From: an uncultured Gammaproteobacteria bacterium
GTDB lineage: Bacteria; Pseudomonadota; Gammaproteobacteria; PS1; Pseudothioglobaceae
Length of the DNA: 64,000 nt
Reading direction: 5' to 3'
Assembly (NCBI GenBank): GCA_913057955.1
Contig: CAJXOB010000003.1
Location: 1-64,000, forward strand
The notes beneath the pieces are model-generated. The model saw only the letters and a program-made list of their open reading frames with translations. It had not been told where the DNA came from and made no database searches. Below, one piece after another: positions 25,269 through 34,762 of the stretch. How positions within the stretch are numbered: the stretch's first letter is position 1; every line of letters starts with the position of its first letter. The translations under genes and the position numbers were made by a program.

Positions 25269-26810
25269 ATGGCTAGAGAAAGAAGAAGACGTAGAGGGGG
25301 AGATGATTCTGATGCACAAGAAATCCCTAAAGCGCCCGCTTACATAAAACGAAAAATACCTCACTATAGTATTCTTAGTGATGACGATCTTAGTATTATT
25401 GAAGAAAATGCAGATACTATTTTAGAAGAGATTGGGATAGTATTTTCTGAAGATCAAGAAGCTCTTGATATACTTGAAAAAGCTGGCGCCAGCGTTGATG
25501 GAGAGCGGGTTAGGTTTCCAAAAGGAATGTGCCGAAAATTAATACAAGATAACGCTCCAAAGCAGTTTACTCAATTCGCTCGAAATCCTGAGAGAAATGT
25601 TGAAATTGGTGGTGATAATATGGTTTTAGTTCCTGCTTATGGTCCTCCGTTTGTTCATGATCTTGACAAAGGTAGGCGCTATGCAACAATAGAAGATTTT
25701 AGGAATTTTATAAAACTTGCTTATATGTCAGATAATATTCACCACTCTGGCGGAACTATTTGTGAGCCAGTAGACCTCCCAGTTAATAAGCGTCACTTTG
25801 ATATGGTTTACAGTCATATCAAGTACTCAGATAAAGCCTTTATGGGCTCTGTTACTTCAGCTGAGAGAGCTCAGGACACGGTTGATATGGCCAAAATATT
25901 ATTTGGCGATGATTTTGTTGATAAAAATTGTGTACTCATAAGTTTAATCAATGCAAGCTCACCAATGTCGTTTGATGCCACTATGCTTGGGGCGCTTAAG
26001 GTCTATGCAAAAAACAACCAGGCAACAATTGTAACCCCGTTTATTGTCGCTGGCGCGATGGCTCCAACAACTGCAGTAGGTGTTGCAGCTCAAAGTCTTG
26101 CAGAAGGGTTGGCGGGTATGGCATTTGCTCAACTCATTAGGCCCGGAACACCTGTTATTTATGGAAATTTTGTTACTGCAATGTCTATGAAATCTGGCGC
26201 TCCAACTTTTGGAACTCCTGAGGCTGGTCATATGATGAATATTTCTGGAGCTTTAGCTCGGAGATTAGGCGTTCCATTTAGGAGTGGCGGCGGCTTTAAT
26301 GGCGCTAAGATGCCAGATGCACAAGCTGGCTATGAGGCTGCGAATACTATGCAAGCAACTTTAAACGCAAGTGTTAATTTTAATTTACATACTGCCGGTT
26401 GGTTAGAAGGTGGCCTATGTATGAGCTATGAGAAATTCATAATGGATGCAGATCAAGCGGGAATGATGAGAGTATCCGCAGAGGGAATTGATATGTCTGA
26501 AAATGGGCAGGCAATGGACGCAATTCGTGAAATTGGAAGTATGTCGGATGATGTGCCCAAGCACTTTTTAGGGTGTGAGCATACTAAGAAGAATTTCAAG
26601 AGCGCTTTTTATATGTCAGATGTTCTTGACGATAATAGTTTTGAGCAATGGGTCCAAGACGGCTCAAGAGATACAGCAATGATTGCTAATGGAATCTACA
26701 AAAAAATGCTTTCTGAGTATGAACTTCCCCCACTTGACCCAGCTATAGATGAAGCTTTATTAAAATACATTAAAGACCGGAAAGATAGCTTTGAAGATTC
26801 AAATATTTAA
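25269..26810 (+). CDS. MttB-family methylamine/betaine:corrinoid methyltransferase, non-pyrrolysine
   Basis: A 513-residue protein of the trimethylamine methyltransferase (MttB) superfamily. AGGAG at 25256-25260 sets ATG 25269, shorter than the track ORF. It has no in-frame TAG within the gene, so pyrrolysine is not used; it belongs with glycine betaine-type members such as MtgB. Visible elements include GGTICEPVDLPVNKRHFDMVY, GTPVIYGNFVTAMSMKSGAP and GAKMPDAQAGYEA. It should transfer a methyl from a quaternary amine to the corrinoid protein; the substrate is not determinable. The N-terminus is a basic tail (ARERRRRRGG). Confidence 0.92.
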   Translation: MARERRRRRGGDDSDAQEIPKAPAYIKRKIPHYSILSDDDLSIIEENADTILEEIGIVFSEDQEALDILEKAGASVDGERVRFPKGMCRKLIQDNAPKQFTQFARNPERNVEIGGDNMVLVPAYGPPFVHDLDKGRRYATIEDFRNFIKLAYMSDNIHHSGGTICEPVDLPVNKRHFDMVYSHIKYSDKAFMGSVTSAERAQDTVDMAKILFGDDFVDKNCVLISLINASSPMSFDATMLGALKVYAKNNQATIVTPFIVAGAMAPTTAVGVAAQSLAEGLAGMAFAQLIRPGTPVIYGNFVTAMSMKSGAPTFGTPEAGHMMNISGALARRLGVPFRSGGGFNGAKMPDAQAGYEAANTMQATLNASVNFNLHTAGWLEGGLCMSYEKFIMDADQAGMMRVSAEGIDMSENGQAMDAIREIGSMSDDVPKHFLGCEHTKKNFKSAFYMSDVLDDNSFEQWVQDGSRDTAMIANGIYKKMLSEYELPPLDPAIDEALLKYIKDRKDSFEDSNI

Positions 26811-26929
26811 TGAGTTTTTAATTTCGTATTTATTATAATTCACGCAGTTATGAATTTAATTATTAAAGTGTGATTGATTTTGTAAGATAATGTTCCAACT
26901 ATAATATATATAAACCTAAAGAGCTATTT

Positions 26930-26950
26930 GCACTTGAAAATTACAGGTGC
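26930..26950 (+). other. leader hairpin before fhs
   Basis: GCACTTG-AAAATTA-CAGGTGC forms a 7-bp stem with one G-U pair in the 185-base gap between the mttB-like gene and fhs. A loose T-rich stretch follows about ten bases later, so it could act as a weak terminator or attenuator. A TATAAT-like box (about 26900) also occurs. No known riboswitch is recognised. Confidence 0.3.
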
Positions 26951-26995
26951 TATTGTTCTTTATTTTTTTACTTTCGTGAGTATTTAGGAGAAAAA

Positions 26996-28675
26996 ATGAG
27001 CGAGTATAAAACAGATATTGATATTGCTAGAGAAGTTACCGGTGAACACATTAATGACATTGGCGCAAAACTCAATATTGATCAGGCTGACTTGGTGCCT
27101 TTTGGGCATGATAAAGCCAAGATTTCATGGAGCGCTATTGATGCGGTTCAAAAGAATAAAGATGGCAAGCTCATTCTAGTAACTGCTGTAACACCTACGC
27201 CAGCTGGTGAAGGTAAAACTACTACATCTGTTGGTCTCACAGATGGTCTGAATAAGATTGGCAGGCAAACAACAGTTTGTCTTCGTGAGCCAAGTTTAGG
27301 CCCATGTTTTGGCATGAAGGGTGGAGCTGCCGGCGGTGGTTATGCTCAAGTAATTCCGATGGAAGATATTAATCTTCATTTTACAGGTGACTTTCACGCA
27401 ATCACTTCAGCACATAGCTTGCTATCTGCAATGATTGATAACCATATTTACTGGGGAAATTCAACAAACATAGATAGCAGAAAAGTAGTATTTCGTCGTG
27501 TGGTTGACATGAATGACCGTTCCCTTCGGACAATTACTTCTTCTTTGGGTGGCTCAACAAATGGTTATCCGCGTGAAGATGGTTTTGATATTACAGTTGC
27601 CTCTGAAGTCATGGCTATTTTCTGCTTGTCCCAAAACTTGACAGAGCTTGAAGAGAGATTGGGGAATATCATCATTGCCTATACTCGTGATTTGACACCC
27701 GTAAGAGCAAAACAAATTAATGCTCACCATGCAATGACAGTTCTGCTAAAGGATGCATTTAGACCAAATTTAGTTCAAACTTTAGAGGGTAATCCTGCGC
27801 TGATTCATGGCGGTCCATTTGCAAATATTGCTCACGGTTGCAATTCAGTGATTGCTACGAAGACAGCACTTAAATTATCTGATTATGTTGTAACAGAGGC
27901 TGGGTTTGGAGCGGATTTAGGTGCAGAAAAATTCTTTGATATTAAATGTCGTAAAGCTGGACTTGCGCCAGATGCTGTTGTTTTGGTTGCAACTGTTAGG
28001 GCCTTAAAACATCAAGGTGGCGTTGCTAAGGCAGATTTAAATAATGAAAATACTGACGCGCTTGAAAAAGGCTGTGTGAATCTTGGAAGACATATTCGCA
28101 ACCTGAGCCAGTTTGGAGTCCCACTTGTTGTTGGTATAAATAAATTTGTATCCGATACAGAGGCTGAATTTCAAGTAATCAGAGATTATTGTGTGCAGTT
28201 TAATGTAGAAGTTAGCGTCACTAGCCATTGGGAACATGGCGGCGAAGGTGCAATTGACCTAGCAGAAAAAGTGGTTAAGTTGGCTGACTCAGGTACTGCA
28301 CAATTTAAAACATTATATGATGATGAGCTTCCTCTTCTAGAGAAAGTAGAAACTATTGCCAAAAAACTCTATGGTGCAGATGAGGTTTTAGCCGACAAAG
28401 TTATTAGAGCAGAGCTCACTAGATATCAAGATAACGGTTTTGGGCATTTACCAGTCTGTATTGCTAAGACGCAATATAGTTTTTCTACCGACCCACAATT
28501 ATTGGGCGCTCCTAGTGGGCACTCAATGTCGATTCGAGAAGTTAGACTTTCAGCAGGTGCTGAGTTTGTTGTTGTGGTTTGCGGTGCAATTATGACCATG
28601 CCAGGATTACCAAGAGTTCCAGCTGCAGATAAGATTAAACTGGATGAGAATGGACTAGTTCAAGGACTTTTTTAA
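26996..28675 (+). CDS. fhs: formate-tetrahydrofolate ligase
   Basis: A 559-residue enzyme, normal family length. The ATP loop is [20 protein letters not shown] near residue 63; [33 protein letters not shown] and [19 protein letters not shown] are family blocks. It interconverts formate, ATP and THF with formyl-THF. Placed after a methyl-THF-producing system and before formate dehydrogenase, it most likely runs in reverse, giving ATP and formate. AGGAG precedes the ATG. FolD, needed between methylene- and formyl-THF, is not in the window. Confidence 0.97.
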   Translation: MSEYKTDIDIAREVTGEHINDIGAKLNIDQADLVPFGHDKAKISWSAIDAVQKNKDGKLILVTAVTPTPAGEGKTTTSVGLTDGLNKIGRQTTVCLREPSLGPCFGMKGGAAGGGYAQVIPMEDINLHFTGDFHAITSAHSLLSAMIDNHIYWGNSTNIDSRKVVFRRVVDMNDRSLRTITSSLGGSTNGYPREDGFDITVASEVMAIFCLSQNLTELEERLGNIIIAYTRDLTPVRAKQINAHHAMTVLLKDAFRPNLVQTLEGNPALIHGGPFANIAHGCNSVIATKTALKLSDYVVTEAGFGADLGAEKFFDIKCRKAGLAPDAVVLVATVRALKHQGGVAKADLNNENTDALEKGCVNLGRHIRNLSQFGVPLVVGINKFVSDTEAEFQVIRDYCVQFNVEVSVTSHWEHGGEGAIDLAEKVVKLADSGTAQFKTLYDDELPLLEKVETIAKKLYGADEVLADKVIRAELTRYQDNGFGHLPVCIAKTQYSFSTDPQLLGAPSGHSMSIREVRLSAGAEFVVVVCGAIMTMPGLPRVPAADKIKLDENGLVQGLF

Positions 28676-28678
28676 ACT

Positions 28679-29524
28679 ATGACTATTAGCGATACTGTTG
28701 ACTATGACATACATAGGGTTGAAAATTCGACCCTAGAAGAGTCAAGTGACTGTATTGCTATTGAAGAGCCACTAGAAATTGCTATCCGTTATTTTAAGGA
28801 TGATGAGTGGATTGTAGATCCACTTATGGTTACAATGAGAACGCCAGGGGATGACAATGCCTTGGTAAGTGGGTTACTTTTTTCTGAAGGAATTATTCAA
28901 GATAAGGATGCTATTGATGCGATAGATGTTAATGGTGAAAATAAGGGTAAATATGATGTTGATAACTCACTAATTGTTACTTTAACAAAAGGTAACCAAT
29001 TAGATTTGAAGAATTTACAGCGTCATTTTATGGTTAATTCGAGTTGTGGAGTTTGTGGGAAAGGCACTTTAAACGCTATTGAAATTGCCTATGAGCCAAA
29101 TATTGATAAAGCTGGCCCAATTGTAAATATTGATTTGATTACAGAGCTGCCTGATATATTAAGAGCGAGGCAGGAACAGTTTGCTAATACTGGAGGGGTT
29201 CATGCCAGTGCTTTGTTGACTGAGAGTGGGAGAGTTCTCCATTTGGCAGAAGATGTGGGTAGACATAATGCGCTTGATAAATTGATAGGCCATGTAAGGT
29301 GTAATGATATGTTAAAGCCGCTCGAACAATTTGTTATGTGTTCTGGTCGCTTAGGGTTCGACATCATACAAAAAGCTGTAATGTCTAGAATAGGAATGAT
29401 TGTTGGTATCGGAGCACCGACTTCATTAGCACTTGATTTAGCGAAAAAATTTGATATTACTTTGATAGGTTTCATCAAAAAAAATAAATATAATATATAT
29501 ACCGGCGCTTGGCGCATTAGTTAA
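28679..29524 (+). CDS. fdhD: formate dehydrogenase accessory sulfurtransferase FdhD
   Basis: A 281-residue sulfur carrier that delivers sulfur to the molybdenum cofactor of formate dehydrogenase. The essential Cys pair is in NSSCGVCGKG at about residue 121. TGGVHASAL and EDVGRHNALDKLIG are further family motifs. It begins three bases after the fhs stop and is followed by the formate dehydrogenase genes, so fhs-fdhD-fdsB-fdsA is one transcription unit. Confidence 0.95.
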   Translation: MTISDTVDYDIHRVENSTLEESSDCIAIEEPLEIAIRYFKDDEWIVDPLMVTMRTPGDDNALVSGLLFSEGIIQDKDAIDAIDVNGENKGKYDVDNSLIVTLTKGNQLDLKNLQRHFMVNSSCGVCGKGTLNAIEIAYEPNIDKAGPIVNIDLITELPDILRARQEQFANTGGVHASALLTESGRVLHLAEDVGRHNALDKLIGHVRCNDMLKPLEQFVMCSGRLGFDIIQKAVMSRIGMIVGIGAPTSLALDLAKKFDITLIGFIKKNKYNIYTGAWRIS

Positions 29525-29541
29525 AGATTTTAGGAGATTAA

Positions 29542-31182
29542 ATGTCTAGAAATATCAGTTTATTGTCAGGAAAAAAAGACGATAAAAATAGCTTGTTTGG
29601 GAAGATTTCGGTTAGTCCAACAGATGCTAGTGACTCAAAGCTTGCAGCTGAATACAATTTAGGTGTTTCTACGGTTCATAGTACTAAAAGCTTCTATGAC
29701 TTTCTGAGTGAAGACTTTAAAAGTAAAAAAGCCTATGTATGTTCTGGAAGTGCCTGTCTTTGCAGGGGCACCCAAGATGTTGTTTCTGATAAGCTGAATC
29801 AAAAATTTGGAGAAGAGAACGTTGGTGAGATGATTTGCCTTGGAAGGTGTTATGAAAATAGTGCGTTTAACTTTAACGGTGAAAACTATTCAGGCGATGA
29901 CATTAATAAATTAGATCAAATCATTGCTGGAAAGCACACTAGTCCCGCTTACACAATGAAATCATTTTCAAATACTCCATTCTTAGTGGAAGAGAGTGTT
30001 TTCTCTACTTATGACCACTTTAAAGATTTACTTGAAGTATGTTTTGCAACGGATAAAGACGATTTAATAGCGTCTTTAAAAGACTCAGGGCTTCGTGGAC
30101 GAGGTGGCGCAGGATTTCCAACTGGAATGAAATGGGAGTTTTGTAAAGACCAAGAAGTTGCAACGAAGTATGTTGTGTGTAATGCTGATGAAGGGGACCC
30201 TGGAGCATTTTCTGATAGATATTTGATGGAAGAACAGCCACTTAAAGTTTTATTTGGTATGGTAATCTGCGCCTATATCATTGGCTCGAAACAAGGTTTT
30301 TTATATATTCGTGGTGAGTATCCTGAGTCAATTACTATTACGAACGATACGTTAGCAAAGCTTCGTGAACTAGGACTACTTGGCGATAATATTTTAGGCA
30401 CTGGGTTTGACTTTGATATGAATGTTGTTGAAGGTCAAGGTGCTTATATTTGTGGTGAAGAAACGGCACTAATTGCTTCGATAGAAGGTCGACGTGCAGA
30501 AGTTGATGTACGACCTCCTTTCCCAGTTGTTGAGGGTTTATACAAAAAACCAACTGTCGTTAATAATGTTGAAAGCTTAGCAGCGGTCGCTGCAATATTC
30601 AAACTTGGAAGCGAGGCTTACAAAACTATTGGAAACGGAAGATCATTAGGGACCAAATTAATTTCTCTAGATGGTTATTTCAATAATCCAGGCCTCTATG
30701 AAGTTGACTTGGGAACCCCAATTAGTTTTATTATCGATGAGATTGGCGGTGGTTTCAATGATGACATCAAAGCTTTACAGATTGGTGGCCCCCTAGGTGG
30801 GATTGTTCCAGTGGATATCTTAAAAACTCTAACGTTAGATTTTGAAGCTTTCTCTGAGGGCGGATTCTTACTTGGACATGCTAGTTTTGTATGCATTCCT
30901 AAGTCATTCTCTGCGGTCGAGTACGCGAAACACTTGTTTGCTTTTACTGCACATGAGTCATGTGGCAAATGCTTTCCTTGCAGATTAGGCTCTGTTCGTG
31001 GCAAAGAAATGCTAGAATCAGCTATAGAAGGTAAACAAAAATTTTCCGAAGAATTGATTTATGATTTATTAGAAACAATGGAGGTGGGATCGCTATGTGC
31101 ATTAGGTGGCGGCCTTCCTCTTGCAATTAAAAATTTACTCGAGCACTGTGGTGACGAGTTCCAACCTTTGATGGAGAAATAG
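29542..31182 (+). CDS. fdsB: NAD-dependent formate dehydrogenase beta subunit (FdsB/NuoF-like)
   Basis: A 546-residue flavo-iron-sulfur subunit. The N-terminal thioredoxin-like domain has Cys pairs CSGSAC and CLGRC (C-x4-C, C-x3-C), typical of the NuoE type. The main NuoF-like part has RGRGGAGFPTGMKW (FMN/NADH glycine loop, about residue 190), GAYICGEETALIASIEG and the 4Fe-4S site ESCGKCFPCRLG near 475. It passes electrons from formate oxidation to NAD+. A separate FdsG gene is absent here, so the fused thioredoxin-like domain may take that role. It is two bases from fdsA. Confidence 0.93.
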   Translation: MSRNISLLSGKKDDKNSLFGKISVSPTDASDSKLAAEYNLGVSTVHSTKSFYDFLSEDFKSKKAYVCSGSACLCRGTQDVVSDKLNQKFGEENVGEMICLGRCYENSAFNFNGENYSGDDINKLDQIIAGKHTSPAYTMKSFSNTPFLVEESVFSTYDHFKDLLEVCFATDKDDLIASLKDSGLRGRGGAGFPTGMKWEFCKDQEVATKYVVCNADEGDPGAFSDRYLMEEQPLKVLFGMVICAYIIGSKQGFLYIRGEYPESITITNDTLAKLRELGLLGDNILGTGFDFDMNVVEGQGAYICGEETALIASIEGRRAEVDVRPPFPVVEGLYKKPTVVNNVESLAAVAAIFKLGSEAYKTIGNGRSLGTKLISLDGYFNNPGLYEVDLGTPISFIIDEIGGGFNDDIKALQIGGPLGGIVPVDILKTLTLDFEAFSEGGFLLGHASFVCIPKSFSAVEYAKHLFAFTAHESCGKCFPCRLGSVRGKEMLESAIEGKQKFSEELIYDLLETMEVGSLCALGGGLPLAIKNLLEHCGDEFQPLMEK

Positions 31183-31183
31183 T

Positions 31184-33898
31184 ATGTCAGAAAACCCGCA
31201 AGGTGTGTTTATTGATGATGTTGAGTTTCCGTTTGATGACTCATCATCTATTTTAGCGTTTACTGATAAGGCTCTTGGGGACAAGATTATTCCAACCCTT
31301 TGTAATGATGATAATCTTCAGCCATATGGAGCTTGCAGGGTTTGTTCTGTTGAGGTTCAACAATCAGAAGATGGACCAAAGAGAACAGTAGCATCTTGTC
31401 ATACGCCAATTGTTCCTGGTATGCGAATTCATACAAATTCTACAAGTATTAAAAAACTTCGTAAGAATATTGTTGAGCTGGTTTTAAGTGACCATCCACC
31501 CGATTGTTTGACTTGTGAGGTAAATGGTAACTGTGAATTACAAGATGTAGCAGCAAGTGTAGGCGTTCGCCAAATACGTTATGCAAAAGGTGAAAACCAT
31601 TGTGATCGTGAAAAAGATTTGTCCCATGCTTATATGAGGATGGATCTATCGAAGTGTATCAATTGCTCTAGATGTGTTCGTGCTTGTGACGAAGTTCAAG
31701 GTCAATTTACGTTGACGATGACAGGAAGAGGTTTTGAGTCACGTATCACAACAGATAATGACATGCTCTTTGGAGACTCTTCATGTGTCTCTTGTGGCGC
31801 TTGCGCACAAACTTGCCCAACATCAGCAATATCTGATGTATTCCAGTCAAAATCAGTTGAATCAGACAAAACTGTTAGAACGACATGTTCATATTGCGGC
31901 GTAGGTTGTAACCTAGAGGTTGCTGTAAAAAATGATGAAGTGCTATCAATTCGAGCACCACAAGATTCGGTTAATGCAGGGCATACTTGTTTAAAGGGGC
32001 GTTATGCATTTAAATTTTATAACCACGAAGACAGGCTAACATCGCCACTTATTAGAAAAAATGGAGAGTTGGTCCCTTGTTCTTGGGATGAAGCTTTAGA
32101 TTTCATTAAAGATAAATTTGAATCAATTAAAGAAAACCATGGTTCTGATGCGATCGCTGGTATTTCTTCGGCACGCTGTACTAATGAAGAAAACTATATG
32201 TTTCAAAAAATGATTCGTCAATTAGTTGGTACTAATAATATTGACTGTTGTGCTCGTGTTTGTCACTCGCCAACTGCTTGGGGAATGCAGCAAAGTTTTG
32301 GTACGGGTGCTGGGACTAACTCAACAGCCGATATACCTTTGGCTGACTGTATGATTGTTATTGGTGCAAATCCAACTTCCGCGCATCCTGTAACTGGCGC
32401 AAAAATTAAGCAGCAAGCCATGTCTGGGGCAACACTTATCGTGATTGATCCAGTTCGTACTGAGTTAGCTCGTATGGCAGATCATCACTTGCAGCTCAAA
32501 CCTGGAACAAATGTTGCAGTGTTAAATATGTTTCAGTATTTCATAGTAGAGGCTGGTCTTCTAGATCAAGAATTTATTACAGAGAGATGTGAGGGCGGTG
32601 AAGAGTTTATTGAGCAAATTAAAAAGCTTGATGTTGATGCAATGGCTGAAATCAGTGGCCTGGATAAACAAGACGTTAAAGCCGCGGCCCTAGCTTACGC
32701 TTCTGCAAAAAATGCTATGGAGTTCCATGGTTTAGGTGTTACTGAGCATTCTCAAGGCACAAAGACAGTTATGTTAATTTCAAATCTGGCAATGATGACA
32801 GGCAATCTTGGCCGTCCTGGTGTGGGCGTTAATCCACTTCGTGGTCAAAATAATGTTCAAGGTGCAGCTGATATGGGGTGTCAGCCACATCACGGACCAG
32901 GATACTTATGGATGGATCAAAAAGAAGTCCAAGATTTTTATGAAGATAAGCTCGGCCTCCCTTCTCCAACAACGGAAGGCAGAAAGATTCCTGAGATGTT
33001 TGATGGCGCAATAGATGGCTCCCTTAAAGCCTTATGGATTTTTGCTGAAGATGTTGTTCAGACCGATCCAAATACCCATCACGTGGTTAAAGCTATGCAA
33101 AGTCTTGACTTGTTAGTTGTTCAAGAAATCTTTATGAGTGAAACTGCCAAAATGGCTGACGTGGTTTTACCTGGCACAACTTTTCTTGAAAAAAGTGGCA
33201 CTTTTACAAATACCGAGAGACGAATTCAGCAGGTTAATGCAGCAGTTAAGCCTCTTCCAGGAACAAAAACAGATGGCCAAATAATTGTAGAAATGATGCG
33301 TAAGTTGGGCCTTGATCAGCCTGATTTCAGTGCTGAGCTTGTTTTAAAAGAAATAGCCAGTGTAGTTTCATTTTTTGAAGGTGTAACCTGGGAAGGTTTG
33401 GGCGCAAGTCCAATGGGCTTACAGTGGCCTGTTAATAAAAAAGGCGAAGATACTCAAATACTACACATTGGTGAATTTAAGCGTGGTAAGGGTAAATTTC
33501 ATTATCATGATTGGAAAGAAAGTGAAGAGCTTACTAAGCATAAGAACGAATATCCATTTATTCTCACTACCAGCCGTGAACTTCAACACTACAATTGTGC
33601 AACTATGACTAGGCGAACATCTAACGTAGAAATCTTGACAAAAGATGTGATTATGCTAAACCCAAAAGATGCAAGAGCGAAAGATCTTGCAACTGGTGAT
33701 CGTGCAACTTTGAAGTCTGATCGAGGTGAAATCACTCTTGACGTTGAGGTTACAGATCGGGTCAAAAAAGGCGTTATAAGAACCACTTTTCATTTTCCTG
33801 AAGTATTAATTAATGAAGTAACGAGCGCCGTTACTGATGAAGAAACTAAGTGTCCAGAATACAAAATTGTAGCTGTAGACATCTTAAAAGCTTCTTAG
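31184..33898 (+). CDS. fdsA: NAD-dependent formate dehydrogenase alpha subunit (molybdopterin, FdsA)
   Basis: A 904-residue catalytic subunit. From the N-terminus: a [2Fe-2S] domain (PYGACRVCSVEV), a NuoG-type cluster site (CLTCEVNGNCELQD), two 4Fe-4S sites (CINCSRCVRACDEV and CVSCGACAQTCPTS), then the molybdenum domain with TTCSYCGVGCNLEV. The Mo ligand is Cys, not selenocysteine, in CARVCHSPTAWGM at about residue 361. It oxidises formate to CO2 in the cytoplasm with FdsB. It is the last gene of the C1 operon and is followed by a hairpin terminator. Supply of Mo by the nearby modABC fits. Confidence 0.94.
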   Translation: MSENPQGVFIDDVEFPFDDSSSILAFTDKALGDKIIPTLCNDDNLQPYGACRVCSVEVQQSEDGPKRTVASCHTPIVPGMRIHTNSTSIKKLRKNIVELVLSDHPPDCLTCEVNGNCELQDVAASVGVRQIRYAKGENHCDREKDLSHAYMRMDLSKCINCSRCVRACDEVQGQFTLTMTGRGFESRITTDNDMLFGDSSCVSCGACAQTCPTSAISDVFQSKSVESDKTVRTTCSYCGVGCNLEVAVKNDEVLSIRAPQDSVNAGHTCLKGRYAFKFYNHEDRLTSPLIRKNGELVPCSWDEALDFIKDKFESIKENHGSDAIAGISSARCTNEENYMFQKMIRQLVGTNNIDCCARVCHSPTAWGMQQSFGTGAGTNSTADIPLADCMIVIGANPTSAHPVTGAKIKQQAMSGATLIVIDPVRTELARMADHHLQLKPGTNVAVLNMFQYFIVEAGLLDQEFITERCEGGEEFIEQIKKLDVDAMAEISGLDKQDVKAAALAYASAKNAMEFHGLGVTEHSQGTKTVMLISNLAMMTGNLGRPGVGVNPLRGQNNVQGAADMGCQPHHGPGYLWMDQKEVQDFYEDKLGLPSPTTEGRKIPEMFDGAIDGSLKALWIFAEDVVQTDPNTHHVVKAMQSLDLLVVQEIFMSETAKMADVVLPGTTFLEKSGTFTNTERRIQQVNAAVKPLPGTKTDGQIIVEMMRKLGLDQPDFSAELVLKEIASVVSFFEGVTWEGLGASPMGLQWPVNKKGEDTQILHIGEFKRGKGKFHYHDWKESEELTKHKNEYPFILTTSRELQHYNCATMTRRTSNVEILTKDVIMLNPKDARAKDLATGDRATLKSDRGEITLDVEVTDRVKKGVIRTTFHFPEVLINEVTSAVTDEETKCPEYKIVAVDILKAS

Positions 33899-33910
33899 TA
33901 GATTATATGA

Positions 33911-33933
33911 AGTGAGCCTTTATGGCTCACTTT
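33911..33933 (+). terminator. rho-independent terminator after fdsA
   Basis: AGTGAGCC-TTTAT-GGCTCACT forms an 8-bp stem 13 bases after the fdsA stop, followed by a short T-run. It closes the formate dehydrogenase operon. A second hairpin follows immediately. Confidence 0.7.
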
Positions 33934-33956
33934 AAGGCGCTTAATAGCGCCTTTCC
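33934..33956. terminator. bidirectional hairpin between fdsA and ppsR
   Basis: AAGGCGC-TTAATA-GCGCCTT includes the ppsR stop codon. Both flanks have short A/T-runs, so it may end transcripts from either side. Confidence 0.5.
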
Positions 33957-34753
33957 AGCTTACTTTTTTGTAGTATCCGGCCCGCGATTTCTTCAATCGA
34001 GATGTGACTTGTGTCTATAAAAGGCACAGCATTTTGAACATACATATCTTCTGCTCTTCTAACTTCCCTTTGACACTGTTCAATAGAGGCATAGCCACTG
34101 TTAGATCTCCTCTCATCTCTTATGTTCTGAAGTCGAATCGGATTGATGCTTAACCCGTAAAGCTTGTTTTTAAATGGTTTTAAAACACTCGGAAGTTTAA
34201 CTGAATCTAAGTCCTCATCTATTAATGGGTAATTAGCAGCATATATTCCATATTGAAGCGCTAAAAAAAGACATGTAGGTGTCTTACCTGATCTTGATAC
34301 ACCAGTAAGAATTATGTCGGCATGCTCATAGTTTTTTGTGGATAACCCGTCATCATTGTTGAGTGCAAAATTGATACTATCAATTCGACCTGAGTATGTA
34401 TTTTTATTTCCTACCCCATGAGAAAGTCCCATTTCATGAGATGATTTAGTCTCTAGAGTATTTTCCATTTTTGAGATAAAGGTTTCAAAAAAATCAAAAA
34501 TAATTCCTCCACTATTTTCAAGCAGATGCGCATATTCAGCTGATACTTGGGTACTGAAAATCAAAGCAGGCACGCCATCAGTTTCTGAGGCTTCTTTAAT
34601 TAATAAGGCAGCTGTCTGAGCTTTTTTGTGTGTATCTATAAATGCGAGATTAACCCTCTTAAAATTTATTTCAGGAAATTGTGTAAGAAGGCTGTTGCCA
34701 AGTGCTTCAGCTGTAATACCAGTTCTATCTGAAATAAAAAATACAGTTCTCAT
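33941..34753 (-). CDS. ppsR: PEP synthase regulatory protein PpsR (DUF299)
   Basis: A 270-residue bifunctional kinase/pyrophosphorylase that switches PEP synthase off and on by phosphorylating a Thr beside the catalytic His. The P-loop is TGVSRSGKTPTCLFLA at about residue 153, and the N-terminus FISDRTGITAEALGNSLL is typical. It lies nine bases after ppsA on the same strand, consistent with a regulator-target pair. Confidence 0.95.
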   Translation of the reverse strand: MRTVFFISDRTGITAEALGNSLLTQFPEINFKRVNLAFIDTHKKAQTAALLIKEASETDGVPALIFSTQVSAEYAHLLENSGGIIFDFFETFISKMENTLETKSSHEMGLSHGVGNKNTYSGRIDSINFALNNDDGLSTKNYEHADIILTGVSRSGKTPTCLFLALQYGIYAANYPLIDEDLDSVKLPSVLKPFKNKLYGLSINPIRLQNIRDERRSNSGYASIEQCQREVRRAEDMYVQNAVPFIDTSHISIEEIAGRILQKSKLERRY

Positions 34754-34762
34754 ATTGATGTT

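Noticed and set aside
25246-26812. Pyrrolysine-containing methyltransferase
   Set aside because: The full-length frame has no in-frame TAG, and no pyl genes are present in the window.
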